From: Acuticoccus sp039034015
GTDB lineage: Bacteria; Pseudomonadota; Alphaproteobacteria; Rhizobiales; Amorphaceae
Direction of reading: 5' to 3'
Length of the DNA: 64,000 nt
Assembly (NCBI GenBank): GCA_039034015.1
Contig: JBCCBM010000002.1
Span: 124,001-188,000 of the forward strand
The position numbers and the translations under genes were made by a program. Under the pieces are notes generated by a model, which ran no database searches, was not told where the DNA came from, and saw nothing but the letters and a program-made list of their open reading frames with translations. Within the stretch, counting starts at the first letter, position 1; every line of letters begins with the position of its first letter. Shown here piece after piece: positions 35,501 to 43,323 of this stretch.

Positions 35501-36721
35501 ATCGTGGGCTCGCCTGAGGGCGTTGAAGCGCGGCAGCGGCGCGCCCTTGCGCCCAAAACGCTCGGCGGCACCTACAGCTTTGCCGAGCTTGGCCACGACA
35601 GCCGCATGTTCGCCGGCCGCCGTTTTGTGGAAAAGCTGATCATCGACCTTCCCGCCGACATCGCGCCGACGGGCGACGAAAAGGTGACCCTCACGCTGAC
35701 CGGCGCCTCCCGTCGCCTGCTGTCGGACGATGCGCGGCTTTCCATCAAGGTCAACGATGTGGGTGTGCATGAGCGCCCGCTCGACGGCGCGTCCGGCGCA
35801 GTGCTTGACGGCGTGCGCATCCCGCTCCCCATCGCCCCCTTCCGGGCGGGGCGCAATGTGGTGGCGATCGAGGCCGAGCTCATCGCGCCGGAGGACCATG
35901 ACTGCCACCACGGCGTTGCCAACGTGACGCGCGGCCGGTTCTTCCTCTCCGGCGACAGCACGCTGTCGATCCCCTCTCTCGCCCGCGCCGGCACGGTGCC
36001 CAACCTTGCAGCGTTTTATTGGGCGGGCCTCCCCCACGCGGCAGAGGGGCGCACGAACCTTTATGTGCCGACCCGCCAGTCGTTTGCGACCGCGGCCACC
36101 CTTGCCATGACGCTTGCCACCCGCACCGACCGCGCCGCCACCTTCGACGTGCACCCCAATGTGCCGCAAAAGGGCGCGGCGGGGATTGCGGTGCAAACGT
36201 CGGCCGCCCCGCTGGCGCCCGCACCGCGGCAGGAGAAGCGCGGCTTTTGGGCCATCCTCGGCCTTGCCGATGAGACGCCCACCCCGCCGCCGGCCGCGCC
36301 CGCCAGCCACCCCATCGTGCTCTCCCAAGAGCTGGTCGACCAAAGCGAGGGGCGGCTTGACGCCATCACAACCCTCACGCGCCGGCGCACGCCCGCAACG
36401 CTCACCACGCTGGTGGCCGATGCGGACCACTTTGCCGACGCGCGCGACGGGGCGCTCGGCCTCATCGCCTTCCACCCCCACGGCCACCGCTTCACCTATG
36501 ACGGGGTGGCCGCGCGGGGCGAGGAGGCGGCCCGGCCGATGCTCTTTGCCACCCACGCGCCCACGGTTTGGAACCTTCGCCGCGTGATCGGCAGCGTTTT
36601 GGGCCGTGACCAGCTCATCTACGTCATCGGCACCCTCATTCTCACCACCGCGCTTGGAATTGTCCTTGCGCTCTCTGCCCGCTCGCGCCGCGTCCGCCGC
36701 GACGCCACCACCGACCGTTAA
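32540..36721 (+). CDS. Cellulose synthase catalytic subunit fused to BcsB (BcsA-BcsB)
   Basis: This 1393-residue inner-membrane enzyme polymerises UDP-glucose to cellulose. N-terminal helices lead into a family-2 glycosyltransferase with DDG (~165), DAD (232-234), TED (327-329) and QRARW (365-369). A PilZ domain follows with RxxxR at 561-565 and DVSQSG at 591-596, the c-di-GMP site. A membrane helix (~727-745) leads into the BcsB part (~746-1390: VPIHFEAADV, GWNRVRFTARHQHRVSC), ending in a C-terminal helix. BcsA and BcsB are usually separate; fusions are known, as in Komagataeibacter. The frame opens upstream with a TTG, but the GTG at 32540 has AAGGAG seven bases ahead. No bcsC or bcsZ is seen here. 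Confidence 0.94.
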   Translation: MSVVRFLSWFLLAIVTVAYLLIPVGLGAQLTLAVYALGVLLFIQLFGPRPWARQLFVAIVSVLIVKYLAWRITETLPPAHNPFDFAAAIALFTAELYSILMIYLTMFVVIDPLERKKVTLSPTYRPTVDVFVPTYNEDVDLVANTLAAAKAMDYEGARLTVYLLDDGGTNQKLTQQNTTRREAAITRSLALMEICNKLDVRYLARSKNEMAKAGNLNHGLAHSDGELIVVLDADHAPRRDFLLKTVGHFEADENLFIAQTPHAFLNEDPIERNLGMPRTMPGEHQMFYRSLQKGLDSWNASYFCGSAAVIRRAALKEVGDFAGLSVTEDCESALEMHRRGWNSRFIDEPLIWGLQPETFTALMEQRARWCSGMLQIFILKNPLFKPGLTMAQRLAYCTTCLYWLFPLARLTFVFAPLLYIFLNMEIFVSSTDQFIAYVAPYMTAVILLQSFLYGKDRWPWMSEVYEYLQSVHLWKAIGKTVIAPRAPRFNVTPKGATVGKATMSSLAWPYFVIFAILVAAQIVAVLRIVSGEDNSLLFIVAGWNALNVIIAGMALGAVCDRRELRTAARLPVARNAKVRVAGAVVDAKILDVSQSGVLVEFSGFDRAIAPGERLSLIVNRREGRVETAITVRRRAGKKGEKRFGASFESTDATAYQAIAALMCAENAARTATRRKMWDRRRPMLIWTGEFLVHAVRAAVRGLTFGWRAHKGRRAQKPSREALARAFPATAIAALILATGLVVDARAEGLRHLPLPGEGLVLQGEWADASVPIHFEAADVAVGAKLKIRAEMSAEALFEATSVDAWVNGRLIGRVEAAPSEIRDTVLIIQPGVLAPGWNRVRFTARHQHRVSCAIDAGYALWTRIDAAATGFRVQNQMDLSLPSLLSTAPTTGFGMTAPAHPQDATRLVNFAAAIADLGGLSAPRATPRRAESITLSVAAPTTDFMPVKDLDGVFARRENGVLVELRLDAQGADRHLARLSVLASQAPIVGSPEGVEARQRRALAPKTLGGTYSFAELGHDSRMFAGRRFVEKLIIDLPADIAPTGDEKVTLTLTGASRRLLSDDARLSIKVNDVGVHERPLDGASGAVLDGVRIPLPIAPFRAGRNVVAIEAELIAPEDHDCHHGVANVTRGRFFLSGDSTLSIPSLARAGTVPNLAAFYWAGLPHAAEGRTNLYVPTRQSFATAATLAMTLATRTDRAATFDVHPNVPQKGAAGIAVQTSAAPLAPAPRQEKRGFWAILGLADETPTPPPAAPASHPIVLSQELVDQSEGRLDAITTLTRRRTPATLTTLVADADHFADARDGALGLIAFHPHGHRFTYDGVAARGEEAARPMLFATHAPTVWNLRRVIGSVLGRDQLIYVIGTLILTTALGIVLALSARSRRVRRDATTDR

Positions 36722-36735
36722 GAAAGGCGGACAAC

Positions 36736-38556
36736 ATGCACACTTTAATCAAAACCGGTGCGGCGCTGACCGCCGCGGTCCTCGCCTTCAAGGCCTACGA
36801 CGTGTTCGGCAATGCGCCGATGGAGGTGGAGGAATACCGCTGGACACCGCCGACGGTGGAGGCGGGGCTCGACGGTGGGCTCTTGCTGGCAAGCCACAAC
36901 GCGCCGCCCCGCCGGTTCGCCTTCGGCCCCGCGGGCGCGCGCACAGAGGTCGCGCCGCCCACCATCTCAACCCAGGCGCTCTACCACTTTGCCGCCGCTG
37001 GCAACAACGACCTTTTGACCGCCGAATACCAGCGCCTGCGTGAAAAGCATCCCACGTTCTATGTGGACTTCAACACCCTGCCGCGCGGCGAGGAGGAGGG
37101 CGAAAAGCGCCTCTGGCAAGACCTTGGCGCGGGCGACACCGAGGGGCTGTCCGCCGAAATTTCGCGCCGAAAGTCCCGCCGGCCGGCCTATGAGCCGAGT
37201 GCGGAGCTTCGCCGTGCGGTCGCCAACGCCCATGCCCGCGACCAGATGGCGGCGGCCGAGGCGGCGCGCGATCACGCCCGCGTCGTCATGATTGCGGAGA
37301 CGAACCCGCAGCTCATGACGTGCGACAATGTCCCGTTCCTGTGGTCGGTCGCGGAGGCGCTTGCCCACACGGGCCGCACCGGTGTGTCGCGCGCAGCGTT
37401 TGCGTTCATCTTGGATGACTGCGCCACTGAGGCGGAGCGTGTGGCAACCGTGCAAAAGGCGGCGGCCGTGCTGCCGGCGGCGGATGCGGAGGCGCTCGCA
37501 ACGCGCCTAGATGATGCGGCCGTGGAGGCGGTGCGCGTTGGCCTTCACCGCGGCACCATCGGCGCCTGGCTCGACCACCACACCAAGAAGCGGGCCGACC
37601 GCTGCCCCGCCCGCGCCGATGCCTATGTGCCTGGCACGCGCACCACAACGGCGGACGCTGCGCAGGTTGCCGCCGATGCGCTTGCCAAGACGCCTGCCCT
37701 GCCTGAAGACGCAAAGCTCCTTGGCTGGTATTTTGTGAGCCTTGACCGCCCCGCGGACGCGGAAAATTGGTTCCGCAAAGCGCAAAACACCGGCGCCGGC
37801 CTTGAGGCGGTGGAGGGCCTGATGGCCGCGCTCATGGAAGGCGCGCGCCCCTTTGAGGCCTTCGCGGTGGGCGAGCCCCATGCCGAGGGTGACCGCCGCT
37901 TTGCCTGCCTCACCATGGGCGCAGCGGCCATGTCGCTCCCGCTGGCGCAGGACCCGCGGCCCTACGCGGCGTTCCTTGAAAAGGTTGCCGGCGGCTTTGA
38001 GGATGCCGGCGTTGCGGGGCAGCTTGGCTGGCACAAGTTCAACGTTGGCGAGTATGCCGCTGCAAAGCCGTGGTTTGAGCGCTCGCTCAAAATTGCGCCG
38101 AGCGATGCGGCGGCCACCGGCCTTGCCCTCGTGCACATTCGCCTTGGTAAAAAGGGCGCGGTGAAGGGGCTTGCCAAGCGTTATGGCAAGGGTTTTGCCA
38201 CGCTCTCAAAGCTGGCGCACGACATGCGGCCCCGCGCGGTCCCCCGCAAGGCGCCGCGCTATGTAACGAAGCCCGCGCCCCAGCCCGTCAGCCAGGCCGA
38301 GCTTTTGATGCGCAGCGCAACGGTTGCCTTCCAGCGGCGGGAGTGGCTGCGGGCGATCGCCTTCCTCGACCAGCGCAAGGCGCTTGTGGGTGAGGGGCGC
38401 AACCTTCGCATGATGCGGGCGTGGGCGCTCCACAACGGCAAGCAGTATTTTCATGCGGTGAACGCGTTCACGGCGCTCAACCGGGAGCACTCCACCGACG
38501 AGACGCGCGAGGGCCTCTTCCACAGCCGGCGTGAGCTGCACAACATCTTCAACTGA
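36736..38556 (+). CDS. TPR-like protein linked to cellulose synthase
   Basis: The 606-residue protein starts 14 bases after bcsAB, with AAAGGCGG before its ATG. The N terminus has one hydrophobic stretch (LIKTGAALTAAVLAFKAYDVF) that may be an uncleaved anchor. The C-terminal half carries degenerate tetratricopeptide-type helices (AKLLGWYFVSLDRPADAENWF, AGQLGWHKFNVGEYAAAKPWF, AWALHNGKQYFHAVNAF). The position suggests the role taken elsewhere by the TPR part of BcsC, without its outer-membrane barrel. No barrel is visible here, so how the polymer leaves the cell is unclear. I recognise no named family. Confidence 0.8.
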   Translation: MHTLIKTGAALTAAVLAFKAYDVFGNAPMEVEEYRWTPPTVEAGLDGGLLLASHNAPPRRFAFGPAGARTEVAPPTISTQALYHFAAAGNNDLLTAEYQRLREKHPTFYVDFNTLPRGEEEGEKRLWQDLGAGDTEGLSAEISRRKSRRPAYEPSAELRRAVANAHARDQMAAAEAARDHARVVMIAETNPQLMTCDNVPFLWSVAEALAHTGRTGVSRAAFAFILDDCATEAERVATVQKAAAVLPAADAEALATRLDDAAVEAVRVGLHRGTIGAWLDHHTKKRADRCPARADAYVPGTRTTTADAAQVAADALAKTPALPEDAKLLGWYFVSLDRPADAENWFRKAQNTGAGLEAVEGLMAALMEGARPFEAFAVGEPHAEGDRRFACLTMGAAAMSLPLAQDPRPYAAFLEKVAGGFEDAGVAGQLGWHKFNVGEYAAAKPWFERSLKIAPSDAAATGLALVHIRLGKKGAVKGLAKRYGKGFATLSKLAHDMRPRAVPRKAPRYVTKPAPQPVSQAELLMRSATVAFQRREWLRAIAFLDQRKALVGEGRNLRMMRAWALHNGKQYFHAVNAFTALNREHSTDETREGLFHSRRELHNIFN

Positions 38557-38589
38557 TTTCGCATTGCGAAACTGATCCCCGTTGCGGCG

Positions 38590-38610
38590 ATGTGCCAGTC
38601 CTTGGCACAT
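38590..38610. terminator. 8-bp hairpin between the TPR gene and cydA
   Basis: ATGTGCCA (38590-38597), loop GTCCT and TGGCACAT (38603-38610) pair perfectly. It starts 34 bases after the TPR gene stop and lacks a T run. It may separate the cellulose operon from cydAB or act as an operator. Confidence 0.35.
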
Positions 38611-38646
38611 TGCCACACGGGCCCTCCCGTGGGACTGTCGTCAGGC

Positions 38647-38660
38647 TTGATTGACATCAA
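38647..38660 (+). promoter_or_regulatory. FNR/Anr/FixK-type box upstream of cydA
   Basis: TTGATTGACATCAA matches the consensus TTGAT-N4-ATCAA exactly. It ends 34 bases before the cydA ATG. Low-oxygen induction of cytochrome bd by this family of regulators is well established, so oxygen control is a strong inference. So close to the start codon, the site would sit near the promoter elements themselves; whether it activates or represses depends on an unmapped transcription start. Confidence 0.85.
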
Positions 38661-38694
38661 CGCCCGTCACGATTGACCACCCGCGGAGGCCACC

Positions 38695-40119
38695 ATGCCC
38701 GAGGCGATTGACGCACTGCTTCTCGCCCGGATCCAGTTTGCCTTCACGGTGGCGTTCCACTTCGTCTTCCCCGCCTTCACCATCGGTTTGGCGAGCTACC
38801 TTGCCGTTTTGAACGGCATGTGGCTGTGGACGCGGGACCAGGCGTATCTTCGCCTGTGGAAGTTCTGGGTCAAAATTTTTGCCGTCGCGTTCGCCATGGG
38901 CGTCGTCTCCGGCATCACCATGAGCTACCAGTTCGGCACCAACTGGTCGGTCTTTTCCGACCGGACGGGCCCCGTCCTCGGCCCGCTGATGGCCTACGAG
39001 GTGTTGACCGCGTTCTTCCTCGAGGCGGGCTTCCTCGGCATCATGCTCTTTGGGCGCGAAAAGGTGGGCGACACGCTCCACATGGTCGCTTGCCTCATGG
39101 TCGCGATCGGGACGGCAGTGTCGGCCTCGTGGATCTTGTCGGTCAACTCGTGGATGCACACGCCCGCCGGCTACACCATTGCCGAAAACGGGCAATTTTT
39201 GCCGGCCGACTGGTGGGCGATCATTTTTAACCCATCCTTCCCCATCCGCTTTGCCCACACGTTGACGGCGGCCTACCTCACGACCGCGTTCATCGTGGGC
39301 GGGGTGGGCGCCTATCACCTCCTTCGCGGCGGCAACCGCAACAAGGGCGTGCGCGTGATGTTTTCCATGGCCATGTGGATGGCCGCCATCGTGGCGCCGA
39401 TCCAGATCTTTTTGGGCGACATGCATGGGCTGAACACGCTGGAGCACCAGCCCACCAAGGTGATGGCCATGGAGGGCCACTTTCAAAGCTATGAAAACGG
39501 CGCGCCGCTGATCCTGTTTGGCATCCCCAACCAGGCCGAGCAGCGGACCGACTATGCCATAGAGATCCCAAAACTTTCCTCGCTCATTCTAAAACATGAT
39601 CTCAACGCCCCGCTGGACGGGTTCGACACTGTGCCGCGGGATGAGCAGCCGCCGGTGGCGATCGTGTTTTTCGCGTTCCGCATCATGGTGGGGATCGGCT
39701 TTTTGATGCTGGCCGTGGGGGCGTTTAGCCTGTGGTGCCGCTGGCGGCGCACGCTTTACGACAACCGCTGGCTCCACAGGGCAGCGGTGGTGATGGCGCC
39801 GTCCGGCCTCATTGCAGTGCTCGCCGGGTGGACGACGACGGAGGTGGGTCGGCAGCCCTATACGGTGTTTGGCGTGATGCGCACGTCCGAAAGCGTGTCG
39901 CCGCTCGCAACGCCCGCGGTCGCCACCTCGCTGGCGGCGTATGCGATCATCTATTTCATCGTGTTCGGCGCCGGCATTTTTTACCTTTTGCGCCTGATGG
40001 CGAAGCCCCCCAAACCGGGCGAGACGGGGATCGGCGCGGAGGATGGGCCGATCCGCACGGCCGGGATCACACCCGCGCCGCAGCTTGCCGAGGGCGCCGC
40101 GCCCCAGCCGGGGGAGTGA
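38695..40119 (+). CDS. cydA: Cytochrome bd-type quinol oxidase subunit I
   Basis: Subunit I carries haems b558, b595 and d and oxidises quinol while reducing oxygen with high affinity. The 474-residue protein begins LLLARIQFAFTVAFHFVFPAF with the conserved haem-ligand histidines. It contains GMVVSG-like AMGVVSGITMSYQFGTNW near residue 65 and AGWTTTEVGRQPY near residue 378. The Q-loop is short, as in cyanide-insensitive (CIO-type) enzymes. A GGAGG precedes the ATG. FNR-type box upstream; cydB follows two bases later. Confidence 0.96.
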   Translation: MPEAIDALLLARIQFAFTVAFHFVFPAFTIGLASYLAVLNGMWLWTRDQAYLRLWKFWVKIFAVAFAMGVVSGITMSYQFGTNWSVFSDRTGPVLGPLMAYEVLTAFFLEAGFLGIMLFGREKVGDTLHMVACLMVAIGTAVSASWILSVNSWMHTPAGYTIAENGQFLPADWWAIIFNPSFPIRFAHTLTAAYLTTAFIVGGVGAYHLLRGGNRNKGVRVMFSMAMWMAAIVAPIQIFLGDMHGLNTLEHQPTKVMAMEGHFQSYENGAPLILFGIPNQAEQRTDYAIEIPKLSSLILKHDLNAPLDGFDTVPRDEQPPVAIVFFAFRIMVGIGFLMLAVGAFSLWCRWRRTLYDNRWLHRAAVVMAPSGLIAVLAGWTTTEVGRQPYTVFGVMRTSESVSPLATPAVATSLAAYAIIYFIVFGAGIFYLLRLMAKPPKPGETGIGAEDGPIRTAGITPAPQLAEGAAPQPGE

Positions 40120-40121
40120 GG

Positions 40122-41162
40122 ATGGACACGCTCACCGTCGACCTTGGCCTCCAAATCTCCATCAACCTCACGGTGGCGTGGGCCATCCTCCTGGCGCTCG
40201 CCATCTTCATCTATGTGGCGCTCGACGGGTTCGACCTTGGCCTTGGCATCCTCTACCCGTTCTATCCGGAAACGCGGGACCGCGACCTCATCATGAATTC
40301 GGTCGCCCCGGTGTGGGACGGCAACGAGACGTGGCTTGTGCTGGGCGGTGGCGGCCTTTTCGCCGCCTTTCCGCTGGCGTATGCGATCATCATGCCCGCG
40401 CTCTATCCGCCGATTATTGCGATGCTTTTGGCGCTCGTCTTCCGGGGCGTCGCGTTCGAGTTTCGCTGGCGCACGGTGCGGTGGAAGTGGGCGTGGGATT
40501 TTGCCTTCATCGGCGGTTCGACGGTCGCCTCCTTCACCCAAGGGGTGATTCTTGGCGCGCTCCTTCAAGGGATTACCGTCGATGGCCGCGCCTATGGCGG
40601 CGCGTGGTGGGACTGGCTTTCGCCGTTTTCCCTCGTGTGCGGGTTTGCGGTGGTGGCGGGCTACGGGCTTTTGGGGGCCACCTGGCTGAACCTCAAAACG
40701 GATGGCGAGGTGCAAGACAAATCCCGCCGCCTCGCCTGGATTTTTGGGCTGGCAACGGTGGGGTTCATCGTCCTCGTCAGCCTCTTCACGCCGTACCTTG
40801 ACGCTGGCTATTTCGACCGCTGGCTCTCCTGGCCAAACATCCTTTACGTGGCGCCGGTGCCGTTCTTGGTGGCGCTCCTCACGGTGTTGTTGTTCCGCGC
40901 GCTGCGCAGCCACGAGAACGACCTGTGGCCGTTCGTGATTGCGCTGTCGCTCTTCTTCGTCACGTTCTGCGGGCTTGGCGTTTCCATGTGGCCCTACATC
41001 ATCCCCACGGAAGTCACGATTTACGACGCGGCGAGCCCCTATAAATCGCAGCTCTTCATGTTTGTGGGCGCCGTCGTCCTGGTGCCGATCATCCTCGGTT
41101 ACACCGCGTACGCGTACTGGGTGTTTCGCGGCAAACTCGATCCTGACGAGGGCTACCACTGA
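40122..41162 (+). CDS. cydB: Cytochrome bd-type quinol oxidase subunit II
   Basis: The 346-residue partner of CydA has the signature FIYVALDGFDLGLGILYPF near residue 28, PVWDGNETWLVLGGGGLFAAFP near residue 62, and about eight membrane helices. Length and order are standard. GGGGGAG lies just before the ATG, overlapping the end of cydA. Its stop codon overlaps the CTG start of the DUF2474 gene. Confidence 0.96.
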   Translation: MDTLTVDLGLQISINLTVAWAILLALAIFIYVALDGFDLGLGILYPFYPETRDRDLIMNSVAPVWDGNETWLVLGGGGLFAAFPLAYAIIMPALYPPIIAMLLALVFRGVAFEFRWRTVRWKWAWDFAFIGGSTVASFTQGVILGALLQGITVDGRAYGGAWWDWLSPFSLVCGFAVVAGYGLLGATWLNLKTDGEVQDKSRRLAWIFGLATVGFIVLVSLFTPYLDAGYFDRWLSWPNILYVAPVPFLVALLTVLLFRALRSHENDLWPFVIALSLFFVTFCGLGVSMWPYIIPTEVTIYDAASPYKSQLFMFVGAVVLVPIILGYTAYAYWVFRGKLDPDEGYH

Positions 41163-41251
41163 AGCGCCTCGCCTGGTTCGCCCTCCTTTACCTCTGCGGG
41201 ATCGTTGTGATTTCCGCAGTGGCCTACGGCATTCGCGCGTTCGCTACATAA
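41159..41251 (+). CDS. DUF2474 small membrane subunit of the bd oxidase (CydX-like), CTG start
   Basis: This 30-residue reading frame gives KRLAWFALLYLCGIVVISA and then VAYGIRAFAT. It is a single hydrophobic helix with a basic N terminus and a closing arginine, the pattern of DUF2474 proteins that follow CIO-type cydB. No ATG, GTG or TTG is available before the helix. The CTG at 41159 has GAGGG six bases ahead and overlaps the cydB stop (CTGA), mirroring the ATGA coupling common in this genome. The frame ends eight bases into the convergent tRNA-binding-protein gene. Confidence 0.75.
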   Translation: MKRLAWFALLYLCGIVVISAVAYGIRAFAT

Positions 41252-41585
41252 GCCGCGCGCCGTTGGGCACATCATGGTCGGGCCGCACGAGCACCACCGC
41301 GCCATCGGCGTCCATGAACCCCAGCGTCAGCACCTCTGACATGAACGGCCCAATTTGCCGGGGCGGAAAGTTCACCACAGCCATCACCCGCGTCCCCACC
41401 AGCCCCTCTGGGGTGTAGTGCACGGTAATCTGCGCCGAGGATTTTTTGACGCCCACCTCATCGCCAAAGTCGATCCGCAGCTTGATGGCGGGCTTGCGCG
41501 CCTCAGGAAATGGCTCTGCGGCGATGACGGTGCCGATGCGGATGTCGACCGCGAGAAAGTCGTCAAAGGTGATGGTGTCGGTCAT
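41244..41585 (-). CDS. CsaA-type tRNA-binding protein
   Basis: The 113-residue protein is a single tRNA-binding OB-fold (as in CsaA and the C terminus of MetRS). It has FLAVDIRIGTVIAAEPFPEARKP (split, residues 10-32), LRIDFGDEVGVKKSSAQIT and VVNFPPRQIGPFMSEVL with the closing GFMDADGAVVLV. The start is the ATG at 41585; the upstream open frame crosses a hairpin block and is not used. CsaA is proposed to have chaperone-like or tRNA-handling roles. Confidence 0.92.
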   Translation of the reverse strand: MTDTITFDDFLAVDIRIGTVIAAEPFPEARKPAIKLRIDFGDEVGVKKSSAQITVHYTPEGLVGTRVMAVVNFPPRQIGPFMSEVLTLGFMDADGAVVLVRPDHDVPNGARLM

Positions 41586-41667
41586 GGGAGGGCCGTGAAG
41601 ATTGAGGATCGCGACGCCGATCCCCTTAACCCCTTCCTTTGGTGAGATCGAGAGACGCGACCTTCCC

Positions 41668-41726
41668 CGCAAACCCGCTTGGCGGGTTTGCGCATCTTTT
41701 GATGCGCTACTGGCCAACAGGCCAGT
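41668..41726. repeat. Three consecutive perfect hairpins in the csaA-tetR intergenic space
   Basis: An 11-bp stem CGCAAACCCGC/GCGGGTTTGCG (41668-41678/41682-41692, loop TTG) shares its last bases with a 6-bp stem CGCATC/GATGCG (41691-41696/41701-41706). A 7-bp stem ACTGGCC/GGCCAGT follows (41709-41715/41720-41726). A fourth, CCACCT/AGGTGG, spans the tetR stop. The arrangement parallels the hairpins at 1905-1967 (11-bp stem, CATC/GATG, then another stem). No T run, so not a plain terminator. Confidence 0.7.
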
Positions 41727-41756
41727 TGCGTGGAGCCGACCACCTCCGAGAGAGCC

Positions 41757-42518
41757 TCAGGTGGGGTCGGGAGCGGGGCCCCCCGGTGCCGCCGGCTTGA
41801 TGTCCGCGTCGGGCGAGGAGGGGGTTTCAGGCGGAAGTTCCGTCCCGGTCGGCCCATCGCTGACAGCGGGTTGCTCGGCCTCCGGCGCGGTCGCGCGCTG
41901 GGCCGGCCCGCTCGAGGGGGCATCGTGATCTTCAAGGACGGCATCGCCGAACAGGCGCGCAAAACGCCCGTGGCGGGTCTCAAGCTCGCGCAAAATCTTG
42001 TCGAGGGCGGCCATGGTTTTGGGCATCCCCGGTTCGTCTTCGTCGACGAAAACGCGCAGCACCTTTGCGTAGGACGCGACGAGCCCGTGGACGGCAAGCC
42101 GGCCCCGCCAGCCGGAGACCGAGAGGCGCGCGGCGGCCAGCATCCAGGCCTGGCTGCGGCCCTCGATGGTGGCGAGCGTCATGCCGAGCGCTGGGTCTTT
42201 GCGGCCGGCGCGCAGGAGGGCGGCGATGGCGTCGCGGTGGGGGCGCAGCGCATCGAGGCGCGCCATCAGGACATCGAACAAGCGGTCGCGAGGGGCTTCG
42301 TCGGCCATGTCGCTCATGTCGGCGGCCAGCACCTGCGCGTCGACGCGCTTTGCAAAGGCGGCAATGATCGCAATGCGGCTGGCGAAATGGGCGCGCAACG
42401 TGGCGAGCGAGACGTCGGCCTCGCGGGCGATGGCGTGGACGGTGACCGTGTCATAGGGCCGGTCAGACAAAAGCGTCAGCATCGCATCGATGATGCGGTT
42501 CGCATCGGCGGTCGGCAT
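41757..42518 (-). CDS. TetR-family transcriptional regulator
   Basis: The 253-residue protein has an N-terminal helix-turn-helix (PYDTVTVHAIAREADVSLAT then LRAHFASR, residues ~21-48) of the TetR type. A divergent helical ligand domain follows, then a Pro/Glu-rich tail of ~50 residues with no predicted fold. It reads in the same direction as proC, 10 bases after it, so it is probably co-transcribed. Target and ligand are unknown. Confidence 0.88.
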   Translation of the reverse strand: MPTADANRIIDAMLTLLSDRPYDTVTVHAIAREADVSLATLRAHFASRIAIIAAFAKRVDAQVLAADMSDMADEAPRDRLFDVLMARLDALRPHRDAIAALLRAGRKDPALGMTLATIEGRSQAWMLAAARLSVSGWRGRLAVHGLVASYAKVLRVFVDEDEPGMPKTMAALDKILRELETRHGRFARLFGDAVLEDHDAPSSGPAQRATAPEAEQPAVSDGPTGTELPPETPSSPDADIKPAAPGGPAPDPT

Positions 42519-42528
42519 GGTGTTTTCC

Positions 42529-43323
42529 TCAGGCGCCCAACTCTTTGGAGCGCTTGGCTGCCGCCGTTACCGCCTCGGTCATCAACCGCGAAAGCGCGCC
42601 CGAATCCCGCAAAACGCCGAGGGCGGCCGCCGTCGTGCCCCCTTTTGACGTGACATTTGCCCGAAGGGTGCCCGGATCAAGCGGACTGCGCCCAAGGAGC
42701 GCAGCCGAGCCGACCACGGTTTGGCGGGCAAGGTCGGCGGCAAGCTCGTCCGGCAGCCCCGCCGCGCGCCCCGCCTCGCCAAGGCACTCGGCAAGGTGGA
42801 AGAGGTAGGCGGGGCCGGAGCCGGAGACGGCCGTCACCGCGTCCATCAGCGCCTCGTCCTCGATCCACCACACTTTTCCGGTCGCCGTCAAAAGCGCGTT
42901 GGTGACCGCAACGTCGCCGTCCGACACGCCCTTTCCGATGGCAACCAGCGCCCCTTCGCCGATGCTGGCGGGGGTGTTGGGCATCACGCGCACCACGGGT
43001 GGCGGGCCCAGACTGTCGAGCGGTCGGCCGGCGGCGACCGAGATCACCAGTGTTTCGGTGGTGCGACAGGGCGCGAGGGTCGGCAAAACCTTTACGATCT
43101 GATGGGGTTTCACGGCCAAAATGATCGCACGAGCGGCGACGGAAGGGGCGGCGCCCACGACGCTCACCCGCGAAAGCGCGTCGTCCTCAGGGTCGGGCGA
43201 GGGCTCGATGACAATCGTCGCGGCAGGGTCGAGACCCTTGTCCAGCCACCCGGCGAGCATGGCGCCGCCCATCTTCCCCGCGCCCACCAGGACGAGGGGG
43301 TTTTGCGGCGAAAACGCCTTCAC
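42529..43323 (-). CDS. proC: Pyrroline-5-carboxylate reductase
   Basis: ProC makes proline from pyrroline-5-carboxylate with NAD(P)H. The 264-residue product begins NPLVLVGAGKMGGAMLAGWL and contains RVMPNTPASIGEGA near residue 113 and the signature TAVSGSGPAYLFHLAECL near residue 158. The chosen start is the GTG at 43323 overlapping the YbjN stop (GTGA). The longer upstream frame overlaps ybjN fully and is rejected. No strong Shine-Dalgarno is seen, which fits translational coupling. Confidence 0.95.
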   Translation of the reverse strand: MKAFSPQNPLVLVGAGKMGGAMLAGWLDKGLDPAATIVIEPSPDPEDDALSRVSVVGAAPSVAARAIILAVKPHQIVKVLPTLAPCRTTETLVISVAAGRPLDSLGPPPVVRVMPNTPASIGEGALVAIGKGVSDGDVAVTNALLTATGKVWWIEDEALMDAVTAVSGSGPAYLFHLAECLGEAGRAAGLPDELAADLARQTVVGSAALLGRSPLDPGTLRANVTSKGGTTAAALGVLRDSGALSRLMTEAVTAAAKRSKELGA

